A DNA stretch of 56,920 bases, from contig MKUJ01000009.1 of the NCBI GenBank assembly GCA_001897755.1, positions 5,670 through 62,589 on the forward strand, in the 5' to 3' direction. Made by a program: the position numbers and the translations under genes. The DNA is from Afipia sp. 64-13 (lineage in GTDB: Bacteria; Pseudomonadota; Alphaproteobacteria; Rhizobiales; Xanthobacteraceae). The notes beneath the pieces were generated by a model. It saw only the letters and a program-made list of their open reading frames with translations. It searched no databases and was not told the DNA's origin. This document shows positions 10,152 through 18,532 of the stretch, piece after piece (position 1 is the first letter of the stretch; every line of letters starts with the position of its first letter).

Positions 10152-11096
10152 TCAGGCGGTCTCGGCAGGCATGTTCGCGAGCCCGATCAGCGCCGGCGAT
10201 TCCTCGAGGATCAGATAGGTCGGAATGCGCCGCAGAAAGTCGCGGAAGCGGCCTTTGCTCTCGAAGCGTTCGCGGAAGCCGGAGGTGGCGAACGCTTCCC
10301 TGAAGCGCAACACGATGCCGCCCGCGATATAGATTCCGCCGGTGGCGCCGATGCTCAGCGCCAGATCGCCGGCGACCGTCCCCAGCATCTCGCAGAAATG
10401 CCCGAACGCGCGCACGCAGGCCGGGTCCGTGCCCTGGACGGCACGGTCAGTGACGTCCGCCGGCGACAGCGGCTGCGGCGCGATACGCTCGATCGTGCAG
10501 ACCGCCTGATAGAGGTTGACCAGGCCGGCACCCGAGAGCGCGCGCTCAGCCGAGACATGATCCCAGCGCGTACGCAGGATCGCGGCGATCTCGTCTTCTT
10601 CCGGGGTCGCGGTCGGCAGCGTGACATGACCGCCCTCTCCAGGCACCAACACCCACTTGCCTGAGGCCGGCACCAGCGAGCCGACACCAAGGCCGGTGCC
10701 CGGACCGACTACGCCGATCGGCCCGCGAACCTGCGGACATGCCGGTCCGATCAGAACGCGGTCGGCAGCCGGCAGATAAGGCACCGCCATCGCCGCCGCC
10801 GCGAAATCGTTGAGAACCCGCAGCGCCGTCAGCCCCAGCGCCTGCTTCAGCTCCGCGATCGAGAACGACCAGCCGAGATTGGTCAGCGTGACCCGATCGC
10901 CCAGCACGGGTCCTGCGACATCGATCACGGCCTCGGATGGCCGCAGATGGGCCGGCAGCTTGGCGAGATAGGCCGCAATGGCGTCGTGCAGCGAGGCGAA
11001 CCTGCGGACCTCGACATGCTCCAGCGCGCTGTAGCCGCCGTTCTGCGCGATGGCGAACCGCGCATTGGTGCCGCCGATGTCTGCGATCAACCGCAA
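10152..11096 (-). CDS. glk: Glucokinase
   Basis: A 314-residue glucokinase of the bacterial Glk family (ROK-related, ATP:glucose 6-phosphotransferase). The N-terminal LIADIGGTNARFAI is the phosphate-binding motif, LRVLNDFAA carries the catalytic Asp, GPGTGLG is the second nucleotide loop, and PGEGGHVTL with downstream E-x-x-L-S-G residues forms the glucose site. It phosphorylates cytoplasmic glucose into the Entner-Doudoroff or pentose phosphate routes. The predicted start at 11096 is TTG, with another TTG two codons further in. No ATG fits, since the conserved motif begins at residue 3. It lies 11 bp after the mlaD stop, the last gene of an mlaE-mlaF-mlaD-glk run, so it is probably cotranscribed and translated from read-through ribosomes. 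Confidence 0.93.
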   Translation of the reverse strand: MRLIADIGGTNARFAIAQNGGYSALEHVEVRRFASLHDAIAAYLAKLPAHLRPSEAVIDVAGPVLGDRVTLTNLGWSFSIAELKQALGLTALRVLNDFAAAAMAVPYLPAADRVLIGPACPQVRGPIGVVGPGTGLGVGSLVPASGKWVLVPGEGGHVTLPTATPEEDEIAAILRTRWDHVSAERALSGAGLVNLYQAVCTIERIAPQPLSPADVTDRAVQGTDPACVRAFGHFCEMLGTVAGDLALSIGATGGIYIAGGIVLRFREAFATSGFRERFESKGRFRDFLRRIPTYLILEESPALIGLANMPAETA

Positions 11097-11107
11097 GGTT
11101 TCAGGGC

Positions 11108-11977
11108 TCAGCGACGGGCCCGCGCCCGCGCATCGGCAGGATTGCCGGCACCCGGCGCCACCGGCTGCTGCGGCCGGGAATCGGTGTTGCTGGCGCCGAA
11201 CAGCACGCGGGTCGGGTTGCGGTCGAAATTGTTCACGGCGCGGCTGATGTCGCCGAGCGTGCGGCGGCTATCGGAAATCAGCGTGCGGCCATCGGAGAGC
11301 AGCACCGCGGTACGCTTGTCGAGATTCTCGGCCAGTTCGCGGAACGACTTCGCGGCCTTCTGCAGTTCGCCCTCGGTGCCGTCCTTGGCGCCCATCAGCG
11401 ACTCTACGCCGGTCATGATGTTGTCGATGCGGCTGGAGTTGTTGGCCAGGCTCTTGGAGAACGCCTCGAGATTGGTGATGCTGGCGTGCAGCGCTTCCTG
11501 ATTGTCGTTCACCAGACGGTTGACGTTCTGCAAGGTGGCGCGAACGGCCTCGCCGATATCCTGAATGGCATTGGGATCGGCGATCAGGGTCGGCACGCCG
11601 TCCTCGGCGGGCGGCACGCCGGGCGCCTCCGCCGAACCGCCTTTCAGCGATACCGACGAGACGCCGGTAAGGCCGGCGAATTCCAGACCCACCACCGTGT
11701 CCTTGCGGATCGGAGCGCTCTTGTCGACGGCGGCCAGCACCACGACGCGCTTGGGATCGTCGAGTTTCACCGATGTCACCTCGCCGATCTTGATGCCGTT
11801 GAAGTTGACGTTGCCGCCGGTGCGCAGGCCGGACGCCGCGCCCTCGAAGACGATCCGGATCGGAGTGCGCTGCGCGACCGCGCCGAGGTTCTGGAACCAG
11901 AACACAAAGCCGAATGCGGCGGCGATCACCGCCAGGGTGAACGAGCCGATCAGCAGGTAATTCGCCCGCGTTTCCAT
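11108..11977 (-). CDS. mlaD: MlaD/MCE-family substrate-binding protein of a lipid ABC transporter
   Basis: A 289-residue MCE (MlaD) protein. One N-terminal transmembrane helix (about residues 8-28) anchors it in the inner membrane, a single MCE domain follows (about 37-115; starts TPIRIVFEGAASGL and includes VNFNGIKIGEV), and a long helical periplasmic tail runs to the end. In Mla systems it forms a hexameric ring that passes phospholipids between the MlaFE transporter and the outer membrane. The apparent upstream TTG start (11983) is rejected: GGAG is 8 nt from the ATG at 11977 but only 2 nt from the TTG. It lies 15 bp after mlaF. No mlaC or mlaA gene is adjacent. Confidence 0.92.
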   Translation of the reverse strand: METRANYLLIGSFTLAVIAAAFGFVFWFQNLGAVAQRTPIRIVFEGAASGLRTGGNVNFNGIKIGEVTSVKLDDPKRVVVLAAVDKSAPIRKDTVVGLEFAGLTGVSSVSLKGGSAEAPGVPPAEDGVPTLIADPNAIQDIGEAVRATLQNVNRLVNDNQEALHASITNLEAFSKSLANNSSRIDNIMTGVESLMGAKDGTEGELQKAAKSFRELAENLDKRTAVLLSDGRTLISDSRRTLGDISRAVNNFDRNPTRVLFGASNTDSRPQQPVAPGAGNPADARARARR

Positions 11978-11992
11978 ACTCAATACTCCGAA

Positions 11993-12763
11993 TTACGCTA
12001 CGACCGCACGTGCACGCTTGCCATGAAAATAGGCCTGCAGCCACGGATGCTGCGAGGCCAGCATATCGTTCATGGTCCCCACCAGCAGAACCTTGCGATC
12101 GCCCAGAACTGCGATGCGATTACAGGCGGTTTTAAGGCTGTCGAGGTCATGAGTTACCATAAAAACGGTCAGGCCCAAAGTACGCTGCAAGGTCATGACC
12201 AGTTCGTCGAAATCGCCGGCGCTGATCGGATCGAGGCCGGATGTCGGCTCGTCGAGGAACACGATCTCCGGATCGAGCGCGAGCGCCCGCGCCAGCGCCA
12301 CGCGCTTGATCATGCCGCCCGACAGTTCCGAGGGGAAACGGTCCGCGACCTCCGGCTTGAGGCCGACCATCGCCAGCTTGGCGATCGCGATCTCGTCGAG
12401 CAGCCGCTCGGACACCTTCATGAACTCGCGGACCGGGAACTGGATGTTCTGACGCACGGTCAGCGAGGAGAATAGCGCGCCGTGCTGGAACAGCACGCCC
12501 CAGCGCCGTTCCACCGCCCGGCGCTGTTCCTCGCTCGCCTCGTTCATGTTGACGCCGAACACCTCGATGGTGCCGCTGCGCTTCGGCATCAGACCGATGA
12601 TGGTGCGGGTCAGCACCGACTTGCCCGCGCCCGACGCGCCGACAAAGCCGAGGATCTCGCCGCGCTTCACATCGAGATCGAGATTCTCGAGGATCAGGCG
12701 ATCCTCGAAGCCGACCGTGAGATCGCGCACGCGGATGATCGGATCGTTGATGGTGTCCGGCAT
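11993..12763 (-). CDS. mlaF: ABC transporter ATPase MlaF-type (phospholipid transport)
   Basis: A 256-residue ABC ATPase. Walker A is GASGAGKS (residues 42-49), the Q-loop is in LFQHGALFSSLTV, the signature is LSGGMIKRVALARAL, Walker B is IVFLDEPTSGLDP, and the switch His is in VTHDL. The LFQ-x-GALFSSLTV Q-loop is characteristic of the Mla/Mkl (MCE) ATPases. A longer open frame extends upstream to 13405, but that part is only the mlaE gene read in another frame. The ATG at 12763, 8 bp after the mlaE stop, is the true start. It powers lipid movement with MlaE and MlaD. Confidence 0.94.
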   Translation of the reverse strand: MPDTINDPIIRVRDLTVGFEDRLILENLDLDVKRGEILGFVGASGAGKSVLTRTIIGLMPKRSGTIEVFGVNMNEASEEQRRAVERRWGVLFQHGALFSSLTVRQNIQFPVREFMKVSERLLDEIAIAKLAMVGLKPEVADRFPSELSGGMIKRVALARALALDPEIVFLDEPTSGLDPISAGDFDELVMTLQRTLGLTVFMVTHDLDSLKTACNRIAVLGDRKVLLVGTMNDMLASQHPWLQAYFHGKRARAVVA

Positions 12764-12771
12764 CGCCGCGC

Positions 12772-13917
12772 CTACATGTCGATGGTTGCGAAGAAGATCG
12801 CGAACAGGCCGTCCATCACGATCACGAAGAAGATCGACTTCACCACCGACGCGGTGGTGTGACGGCCGAGAGATTCGGCGCTGCCCTTCACCGCCGCGCC
12901 CTCGACGCAGGCGACGACGCCGATCATCATCGCCATGAACGGCGCCTTGATGAGACCGACCGCGAAGTGGCTGAGCGAGATCGCTTCCTTGAGGCGCGCC
13001 AGGAAAGCATCCGGCTGCACGCCACCATAGCCCCAGGCGACCAGGCAGCCGCCATAGAGCGCGGACATCGCACCGAGAAACGCCAGCACCGGCATCGCGA
13101 TGATCAGCGCGACGATGCGCGGCAGGATCAGCACTTCGGTCGGATCGAACCCCATGGTGCGTAGCGCGTCGACTTCCTCGCGCATCCGCATCGAGCCGAG
13201 TTCGGCGGTGTAGGCGCTGCCGGAACGGCCCGCGACCATGATCGCGACCAGCAGCACGCCAAGTTCGCGCAGCACCAGCACGCCGAGCATGTCGACCACG
13301 AACACGTCGGCGCCGAATTTGCGAAAATGGAAGATGCCCTGCTGGGCGATGATGCAGCCGATCAGGAAGGTGATCAGCAGCACGATCGGCACCGCGCGCC
13401 AGCACACCTGTTCGAGGTGATTGACGGTCGATGTGAGGCGGAAGGAACGCGGATGGATCAGGACATGGCCCATCGCATAGAGGATGGAGCCCGCCATGTT
13501 GAGCAGGCCGAGCAGCGTGCCACCGATCTCCACCACGCTGCGGCCGACGGCTTCCACCGCTCGCACGATGCTCAGCGGCTCCTTCTTGCGGAAGTCGCCC
13601 TCCTTGACCCGCTGAACCTCCTCAACGAGGCTGGCATAGTCCGCCGACAGCCCCGCGATCCGCGGCGAGACATCGCCTCGAGTCAGATTGCGGCGCATCC
13701 GCTCGATCAGCCACGCACCGAACGTATCCAGCCGCGCCACCTGCGAGACATCGATGATGATGCCGCCCTCGGCGCCCTGCCGCTCCGCGCGCATCACGAT
13801 CTTCTCCAGATCGGGCGCGTGATGCACGGTCCATTCACCGGCGGCGCGCAGCGACACGCCGGTGCCAAGCGGCATCTGCTCCAATGTCGGATTGCCGTTC
13901 ACAAGGTGCTCTCGCAT
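12772..13917 (-). CDS. mlaE: MlaE-type permease with N-terminal STAS domain
   Basis: A 381-residue MlaE/YrbE permease. Residues about 10-115 form a STAS-like domain (ending near VEEVQRVKEGDF), which in Mla systems of gammaproteobacteria is often the separate MlaB protein. The remainder is the MlaE permease with about five hydrophobic segments and the conserved ELG-S-MRMREEVDALRTMG cytoplasmic loop. This STAS-MlaE fusion is common in alphaproteobacteria. A GTG at 13938 would add 7 residues. I prefer the ATG at 13917 because GGAA lies about 9 nt before it. First gene of the mlaE-mlaF-mlaD-glk run, divergent from the dgcA-like gene. Confidence 0.92.
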   Translation of the reverse strand: MREHLVNGNPTLEQMPLGTGVSLRAAGEWTVHHAPDLEKIVMRAERQGAEGGIIIDVSQVARLDTFGAWLIERMRRNLTRGDVSPRIAGLSADYASLVEEVQRVKEGDFRKKEPLSIVRAVEAVGRSVVEIGGTLLGLLNMAGSILYAMGHVLIHPRSFRLTSTVNHLEQVCWRAVPIVLLITFLIGCIIAQQGIFHFRKFGADVFVVDMLGVLVLRELGVLLVAIMVAGRSGSAYTAELGSMRMREEVDALRTMGFDPTEVLILPRIVALIIAMPVLAFLGAMSALYGGCLVAWGYGGVQPDAFLARLKEAISLSHFAVGLIKAPFMAMMIGVVACVEGAAVKGSAESLGRHTTASVVKSIFFVIVMDGLFAIFFATIDM

Positions 13918-14039
13918 CACGTTCGTTCCAGATCGCACGCAATCCGGCCTGAAGTTCTAGAAGCTGTACGGAGAGATAACTAAGAGCCATAATTGGCGCG
14001 AATGAGCAAGCCCGCACACGAAAAAACATCGATCCGCGA

Positions 14040-15032
14040 ATGACTTCCAGCCCTCTCACGCTCCGGTCGGCCACTGAACGATGGCCGATTGCGGGCGAAT
14101 TCACGATCAGTCGTGGCAGCAAGACGGAAGCCGTCGTCATTGTGGCCGAACTGTGCAGCGGCGACATCGTCGGCCGCGGTGAGTGCGTGCCCTATCCGCG
14201 CTATGGCGAGACGCCGGAGGCGACTCTCGCCGCGATCCGCGCCATGGGCGATCGACTCGCCGCCGGCCTGACACGACAGGAACTGCAAAGCGTTATGCCG
14301 CCCGGCGCGGCGCGCAACGCCATCGATTGCGCCCTGTGGGACTTTGAGGCCAAGCGAACCGGCCGGCCGGCCTGGCGCCTGGTCGGCCAGCGGCCCCCTC
14401 GTCCTCTGACGACCGCCTATACGATTTCCCTCGGCACGCCGGAGAGCATGGCCGCCGCCGCCAGCAAGGCCAGCACGCGCTCCCTGCTCAAGATCAAGCT
14501 CGGCGGCGACGGCGATCCGGCACGGATTACCGCGATCCGGCAAGCGGTGCCTCACGCTATCTTGATCGTCGATGCCAACGAGGCGTGGACCGAGGCCGAC
14601 CTCGAACGCAATCTGGAGGCCTGCGCGGCGGCCGGCGTGACGCTGGTGGAACAACCGCTTCCGGCCGAACGCGACGCGGCGCTGGCGAAAATCCAGCGGC
14701 CCATCGCTGTCTGTGCCGACGAGAGCGTCCACGACCGCGCCTCGCTGGACGGTTTGCGCGAGCGCTATGACGCCATCAACATCAAGCTCGACAAGACCGG
14801 CGGCCTCACCGAGGCGCTGGCGATGAGCGAGGCGGCGCGCAAGTTCGGCTTTCAGATCATGGTCGGCTGCATGGTCGCGACCTCGCTCGCGATGGCGCCC
14901 GCGATGCTGGTGGCGCTGGACGCCAGCGTGGTCGATCTCGACGGCCCGCTGTTGCTGGCGCGGGATCGCGACCATGGCCTGCGCTATGAGGGCAGCACGG
15001 TCTATCCGCCTGACACGGCATTGTGGGGCTGA
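14040..15032 (+). CDS. dgcA: Enolase-superfamily epimerase (N-acetyl-D-Glu racemase / dipeptide epimerase, DgcA-like)
   Basis: A 330-residue member of the muconate-lactonizing branch of the enolase superfamily. Catalytic residues are in place: the K-x-K motif Lys151-Ile-Lys153 on one side, metal ligands Asp178 (VDAN), Glu204 (VEQP) and Asp227 (ADES), and Lys249 (NIKLDKTGG) on the other. The C-terminal DGPLLLARDRDHGLRY is typical of DgcA, annotated in this group as N-acetyl-D-Glu racemase and related to L-Ala-D/L-Glu epimerases of muropeptide recycling. Which substrate applies cannot be decided here. It is convergent with, and ends 6 bp from, an MFS carrier gene. Confidence 0.85.
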   Translation: MTSSPLTLRSATERWPIAGEFTISRGSKTEAVVIVAELCSGDIVGRGECVPYPRYGETPEATLAAIRAMGDRLAAGLTRQELQSVMPPGAARNAIDCALWDFEAKRTGRPAWRLVGQRPPRPLTTAYTISLGTPESMAAAASKASTRSLLKIKLGGDGDPARITAIRQAVPHAILIVDANEAWTEADLERNLEACAAAGVTLVEQPLPAERDAALAKIQRPIAVCADESVHDRASLDGLRERYDAINIKLDKTGGLTEALAMSEAARKFGFQIMVGCMVATSLAMAPAMLVALDASVVDLDGPLLLARDRDHGLRYEGSTVYPPDTALWG

Positions 15033-15038
15033 GGCCGC

Positions 15039-16226
15039 TCAGGCGGCCACCACACCCGCTTTGTCGAGACCGGGCCGCGCCGCCATCACCGTCAGCAGCC
15101 CGGCCAGCGCCATCGCCGCCATGAGATAATAGATGCCCTGCCCGGCCTGCTCATAGATCGCCCCGCACAGGATCATCGCGGCGCTGGTGGCAATCCCGAT
15201 CGCGGCGACGAGATAGCCCTGCGCGCTGGCCAGCACATGATGCGGCACGCATCGCACCATCAGGCCGACCGTTCCGAGATGGGTCATGGCGAACGACATG
15301 CCGTGCATCAATTGCACCACGACGAGCGTGCCGAGCGGCGGCTCCTGCGCCGTGATCAGCCAGCGCAGCATGGCCCCGGCCGATCCGATCAGCACCAGCA
15401 GCGCCGGCGAGCACCTGAACCGGGGCGAGAGCGCAAACACCGCGATTTCCGCCAGCACGCCAAGCGACCATAGCATCGCGATGGAAAGGCCGCCGAGCCC
15501 CGCGTTCTGCCAGGTGATCGAGGCGAAGCCGTAATAGGCGGAGTGGCTACCCTGCACCAGCGCGGCGCTGGCGATGATGGCGAGAAACAGCGGCTGGCGC
15601 AGCAGCGTGTTGGCGCGGATCGGCGCGGATGACGTGGCGCCAGAGGGCGGCAGCGGCAGCAGCCCGAAACTGACACCGGCGCTGACGGCGGCAACCGCGA
15701 CGATCGCCCAGATCAGCTCAGGCGCGGCGATCCGGTCGGCGAGCCAGCCGCAGCCCAGCGCCGTCACCACGAAAGCCGCCGATCCCCACAGCCGCAGCAG
15801 CCCGTAAACGCGGTGATCGGCGAGCCCCTTGAGCGTGTAGCCATCCGTCAACGGGGTCAGCGGCGTCCAGACGCAGGCGATCGGGATGAAGACGATCAGG
15901 ATCGCGAGCGGATGCCGCAGCAGGCCGACACAGCCAAAGCCCAGCGCCGTCAGACATGCCAGCAGGATCATGGTGCCGCGCAGTGCCTGCCGGCGCTCGG
16001 CAAACGCGGTGACGAACGGCAGGACCGTGAAGCGGGTCAGCGCCGGCACCGCGTTGATGATCCCGATCCAGAACGCATCGATGCCGATCGCCTTCAGCCA
16101 GACCGGAAAGAACGGCAGCGAGACGCCGATAATCCCAAGCGTGCTGGCGTAAAATAGCCCGACGCGCACTGCGAATCGGCGGCCGGGCGATTGCGCGGCA
16201 GCGGGGATATGTGATCCGATGGCCAT
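15039..16226 (-). CDS. MFS transporter (PPP/HcaT-like)
   Basis: A 395-residue major facilitator protein with about 12 hydrophobic segments (first at about residues 20-40, FAVRVGLFYASTLGIIG). The sequence LPFFPVWLKAIG after the first helix and the LTDGYTLKG loop resemble the PPP (phenyl propionate permease, HcaT/nucleoside-H+ symporter-like) family. The substrate is unknown. The open frame extends to 16304, but the extra 26 residues are Arg/Pro-rich and hydrophilic. The ATG at 16226 places the first helix normally. It is convergent with the DgcA-like gene and divergent (139 bp) from the hypothetical at 16366. Confidence 0.85.
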   Translation of the reverse strand: MAIGSHIPAAAQSPGRRFAVRVGLFYASTLGIIGVSLPFFPVWLKAIGIDAFWIGIINAVPALTRFTVLPFVTAFAERRQALRGTMILLACLTALGFGCVGLLRHPLAILIVFIPIACVWTPLTPLTDGYTLKGLADHRVYGLLRLWGSAAFVVTALGCGWLADRIAAPELIWAIVAVAAVSAGVSFGLLPLPPSGATSSAPIRANTLLRQPLFLAIIASAALVQGSHSAYYGFASITWQNAGLGGLSIAMLWSLGVLAEIAVFALSPRFRCSPALLVLIGSAGAMLRWLITAQEPPLGTLVVVQLMHGMSFAMTHLGTVGLMVRCVPHHVLASAQGYLVAAIGIATSAAMILCGAIYEQAGQGIYYLMAAMALAGLLTVMAARPGLDKAGVVAA

Positions 16227-16365
16227 GAATTCAGGTGCGATTCGCGAAAGCGCGTGTGCCGATGGTCTAGCCCGTCCGGGCCCCGGAGGATATCGCTTTC
16301 GCAATCGGACGGCTTGGTCTCGGCGCGCCGGGCCGTTGCGTCAGGAACGAGAGCGACAGGGTCAC

Positions 16366-17493
16366 ATGGCTGAAGAGGCCTTTGCATTATCGCCGATCTC
16401 CGCGCGCAGCACCTCACCGACTGACGCCGATTACGAAGCGATTCGCGAAGCGTTCATGGAGACCTCGCGGGGGCGCTGGTTTCTCAACGAATACGCCAAG
16501 CGCAACCGCAACGCCGACACCGCGATGGTGCTGGACGCCGTGGCGCGGATCGAACAGAGCCTCGCCGCCACAAGGGCGGCAACCGCCGAGCCCGAGCCGC
16601 AAGGCCCCTCGGCTGAAGAACTTTTCGCGCAGGTCGAGACCATCCTGCGCGAGGCGAGGACCTCGATCGTCGCCATTCTCGGCGAGCCGGTGGAAATCGA
16701 AGGACTGACCCCGTTCCGCCGCAGCGCCCGCATCATCCAGGAAATCGCCTGGGGACTGCGGGAGTCCGGTGCGGACGTGCGGATCTGCGATCTGCTCGAC
16801 GGTCAGGTCCGCGGCATCAATGCGGCCTCGGACGCGCTTTCCGACAGCGGGCGCGATGCGGTGCTGCAGCAGATCGATGTCGCGATCCTCAGGGTGAGGC
16901 AGCTTCTCGACGACGAGAGCATCGCCGAAACCGAGGCTGAGCAGCCAGACATCGCCGCGACAGACGACCTGCGCGTTCCGGAAGACCAGCTCGACGCCGA
17001 ACCGCCGGTGGTCGCGGCCGAACTGCCTGCCGCGGCGGTCGAAGCAGCAAGCATCGCGGCAATCGATGCCGAAACTCCTGACGCGCAGATCGTGGCTGCC
17101 GCCGAGACCGCAACCATCGACGATGCGATGGCGCTGGATGCCGGCGCCATCGAGATCGATGTGGCCGAGCCGGACATCCCCGTCGAGATCGACGCGGAGA
17201 TCGTGCCGACCATGGCATTCGCGGACGCTCTGCCGGACACCTTGCCCGCAGCCGAGTCGATCGCTCCGGTCGCGGACACCGCGCCAGCCGGAATGCTTCA
17301 GGGCCTGCCCCCAGAGCAGGACGCGCTCACCGTGGAGCAGGCCGAGGCCATGCTGGTGGCGGTCAATGTCGAGGCATCACTTGGCGAGCACCTGATCGCG
17401 CAGGGCATCGTGGCACAGGCCAAAGTCGCGCCCGATCTGCTGGCGCCGATCCGGCGCATGAGCCAGGCCGAGAAGATCGCGTTCTTCAGCTAA
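16366..17493 (+). CDS. Conserved hypothetical protein with acidic Ala-rich linker
   Basis: A 375-residue protein with no signal peptide or membrane segment. The first 180 or so residues look globular and mostly helical (AFMETSRGRWFLNEYAKR; later PFRRSARIIQEIAWGLRESG), with a faint resemblance to helical chemotaxis-phosphatase-like proteins that I would not press. Residues about 185-325 are an acidic Ala/Glu/Asp/Val-rich low-complexity linker. The end is a short conserved helix pair with EKIAFFS at the terminus. An in-frame frame extends upstream to 16219 but overlaps the divergent MFS gene; the ATG at 16366 begins the recognisable sequence. The type is familiar from Bradyrhizobium relatives, but no function is known to me. 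Confidence 0.75.
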   Translation: MAEEAFALSPISARSTSPTDADYEAIREAFMETSRGRWFLNEYAKRNRNADTAMVLDAVARIEQSLAATRAATAEPEPQGPSAEELFAQVETILREARTSIVAILGEPVEIEGLTPFRRSARIIQEIAWGLRESGADVRICDLLDGQVRGINAASDALSDSGRDAVLQQIDVAILRVRQLLDDESIAETEAEQPDIAATDDLRVPEDQLDAEPPVVAAELPAAAVEAASIAAIDAETPDAQIVAAAETATIDDAMALDAGAIEIDVAEPDIPVEIDAEIVPTMAFADALPDTLPAAESIAPVADTAPAGMLQGLPPEQDALTVEQAEAMLVAVNVEASLGEHLIAQGIVAQAKVAPDLLAPIRRMSQAEKIAFFS

Positions 17494-17516
17494 CCGGCGT
17501 TATCGCTGAAGCTGCG

Positions 17517-18500
17517 CTATTGCCGGATCAGCCGCGCGTACAGCTCCGCATCGACATTGCCGCCCGACAACACGATGACGACGGTCTTGCCCCGCGCGTC
17601 CATGCGGCCGGCCAGCAGCGCCGCAAGCGCCACCGCGCCGCCCGGTTCGACCACCAGCTTCAATTCCCGAAAAGCAAACGCCACCGCCTCCGCGACCTCG
17701 GCATCGGACGCCGTGACACCGCCCGCGACCAGTCTCTGGTTGATTGCAAACGTCAGTTCGCCCGGGATCGATGCCATCAAGGCATCGCAGATGGTGCGTC
17801 CTTCCGCATGGTGCGGCTGGCGGCGGCCGCTGTTAAGCGAGCGGGCGTGATCGTCGAAGCCTTCCGGCTCCGCTGTCAGCAAGCCTGTCTGCGGAAATCT
17901 GTGTTTGATCGCCAGCGCGATGCCGGCCATCAGACCACCGCCCGAGGCCGGCGCGGCGACCAGATCGGACGTCACGCCGAGATGCATCAGACCTTCGGCG
18001 ATTTCGAGTCCGACCGTGCCCTGCCCCGCGATCACCTTGGGATCGTCGAACGGCGGCACCAGAACCGCGCCGCGCTGGCCGGCGATTGCACGCGCGATCT
18101 GTTCGCGATCCTCGGTGTCGCGATCATACAGCACCACCTCGGCACCATAGCTTTTGGTGCGCTCACGCTTGGAGACGGGCGCGTCGGATGGCATCACGAT
18201 AACCGCCGGCATGTTCAGAAGCTGTGCCGCCGCCGCGACGCCCTGCGCATGATTGCCGGACGAAAACGCCACCACCCCGGCCGCGCGCTGGCTTTCCGGG
18301 ATCGACGACAATTTGTTGAACGCGCCGCGAAACTTGAACGATCCGGTCCGTTGCAGCACCTCTGGCTTGAGGAATACCCGCGCGCCGGTTCGCTCATCGA
18401 GCGCAGGCGATGACAGCATGCGCGTTCGCACCGCCACCGGAGCAAGGGTCCGGGCCGCAGCCTCGATGTCGGCGAATGTCGGGAGAACGGGATCGGTCAT
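17517..18500 (-). CDS. PLP-dependent threonine/serine dehydratase
   Basis: A 327-residue fold-type II PLP enzyme. The Schiff-base Lys is Lys56 in GSFKFRGA, the Asn-containing loop SSGNHAQG follows, and the glycine-rich phosphate-binding loop is ASGGG. It lacks the C-terminal ACT-type regulatory domain of biosynthetic threonine deaminase (IlvA, about 500 residues). It is therefore of the short catabolic type that deaminates L-threonine or L-serine to the 2-oxo acid and ammonia. A serine-racemase-like or hydroxyaspartate dehydratase activity cannot be excluded. The upstream in-frame codons to 18536 overlap nothing useful; the ATG at 18500 gives the family's normal start. It lies 32 bp after the GT4 gene stop on the same strand. 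Confidence 0.9.
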   Translation of the reverse strand: MTDPVLPTFADIEAAARTLAPVAVRTRMLSSPALDERTGARVFLKPEVLQRTGSFKFRGAFNKLSSIPESQRAAGVVAFSSGNHAQGVAAAAQLLNMPAVIVMPSDAPVSKRERTKSYGAEVVLYDRDTEDREQIARAIAGQRGAVLVPPFDDPKVIAGQGTVGLEIAEGLMHLGVTSDLVAAPASGGGLMAGIALAIKHRFPQTGLLTAEPEGFDDHARSLNSGRRQPHHAEGRTICDALMASIPGELTFAINQRLVAGGVTASDAEVAEAVAFAFRELKLVVEPGGAVALAALLAGRMDARGKTVVIVLSGGNVDAELYARLIRQ

Positions 18501-18532
18501 CGCAAACTTGTATCGCGGCCCGCGCGGCGCAA

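Noticed and set aside
10937-12475. A 512-codon + strand frame across glk, mlaD and mlaF
   Set aside because: It is antisense to three intact genes with full motif sets and is itself low complexity.
12764-13405. Upstream extension of the mlaF frame
   Set aside because: This part is mlaE read in another frame; the ATG at 12763 and the 8-bp spacing to mlaE define the true start.
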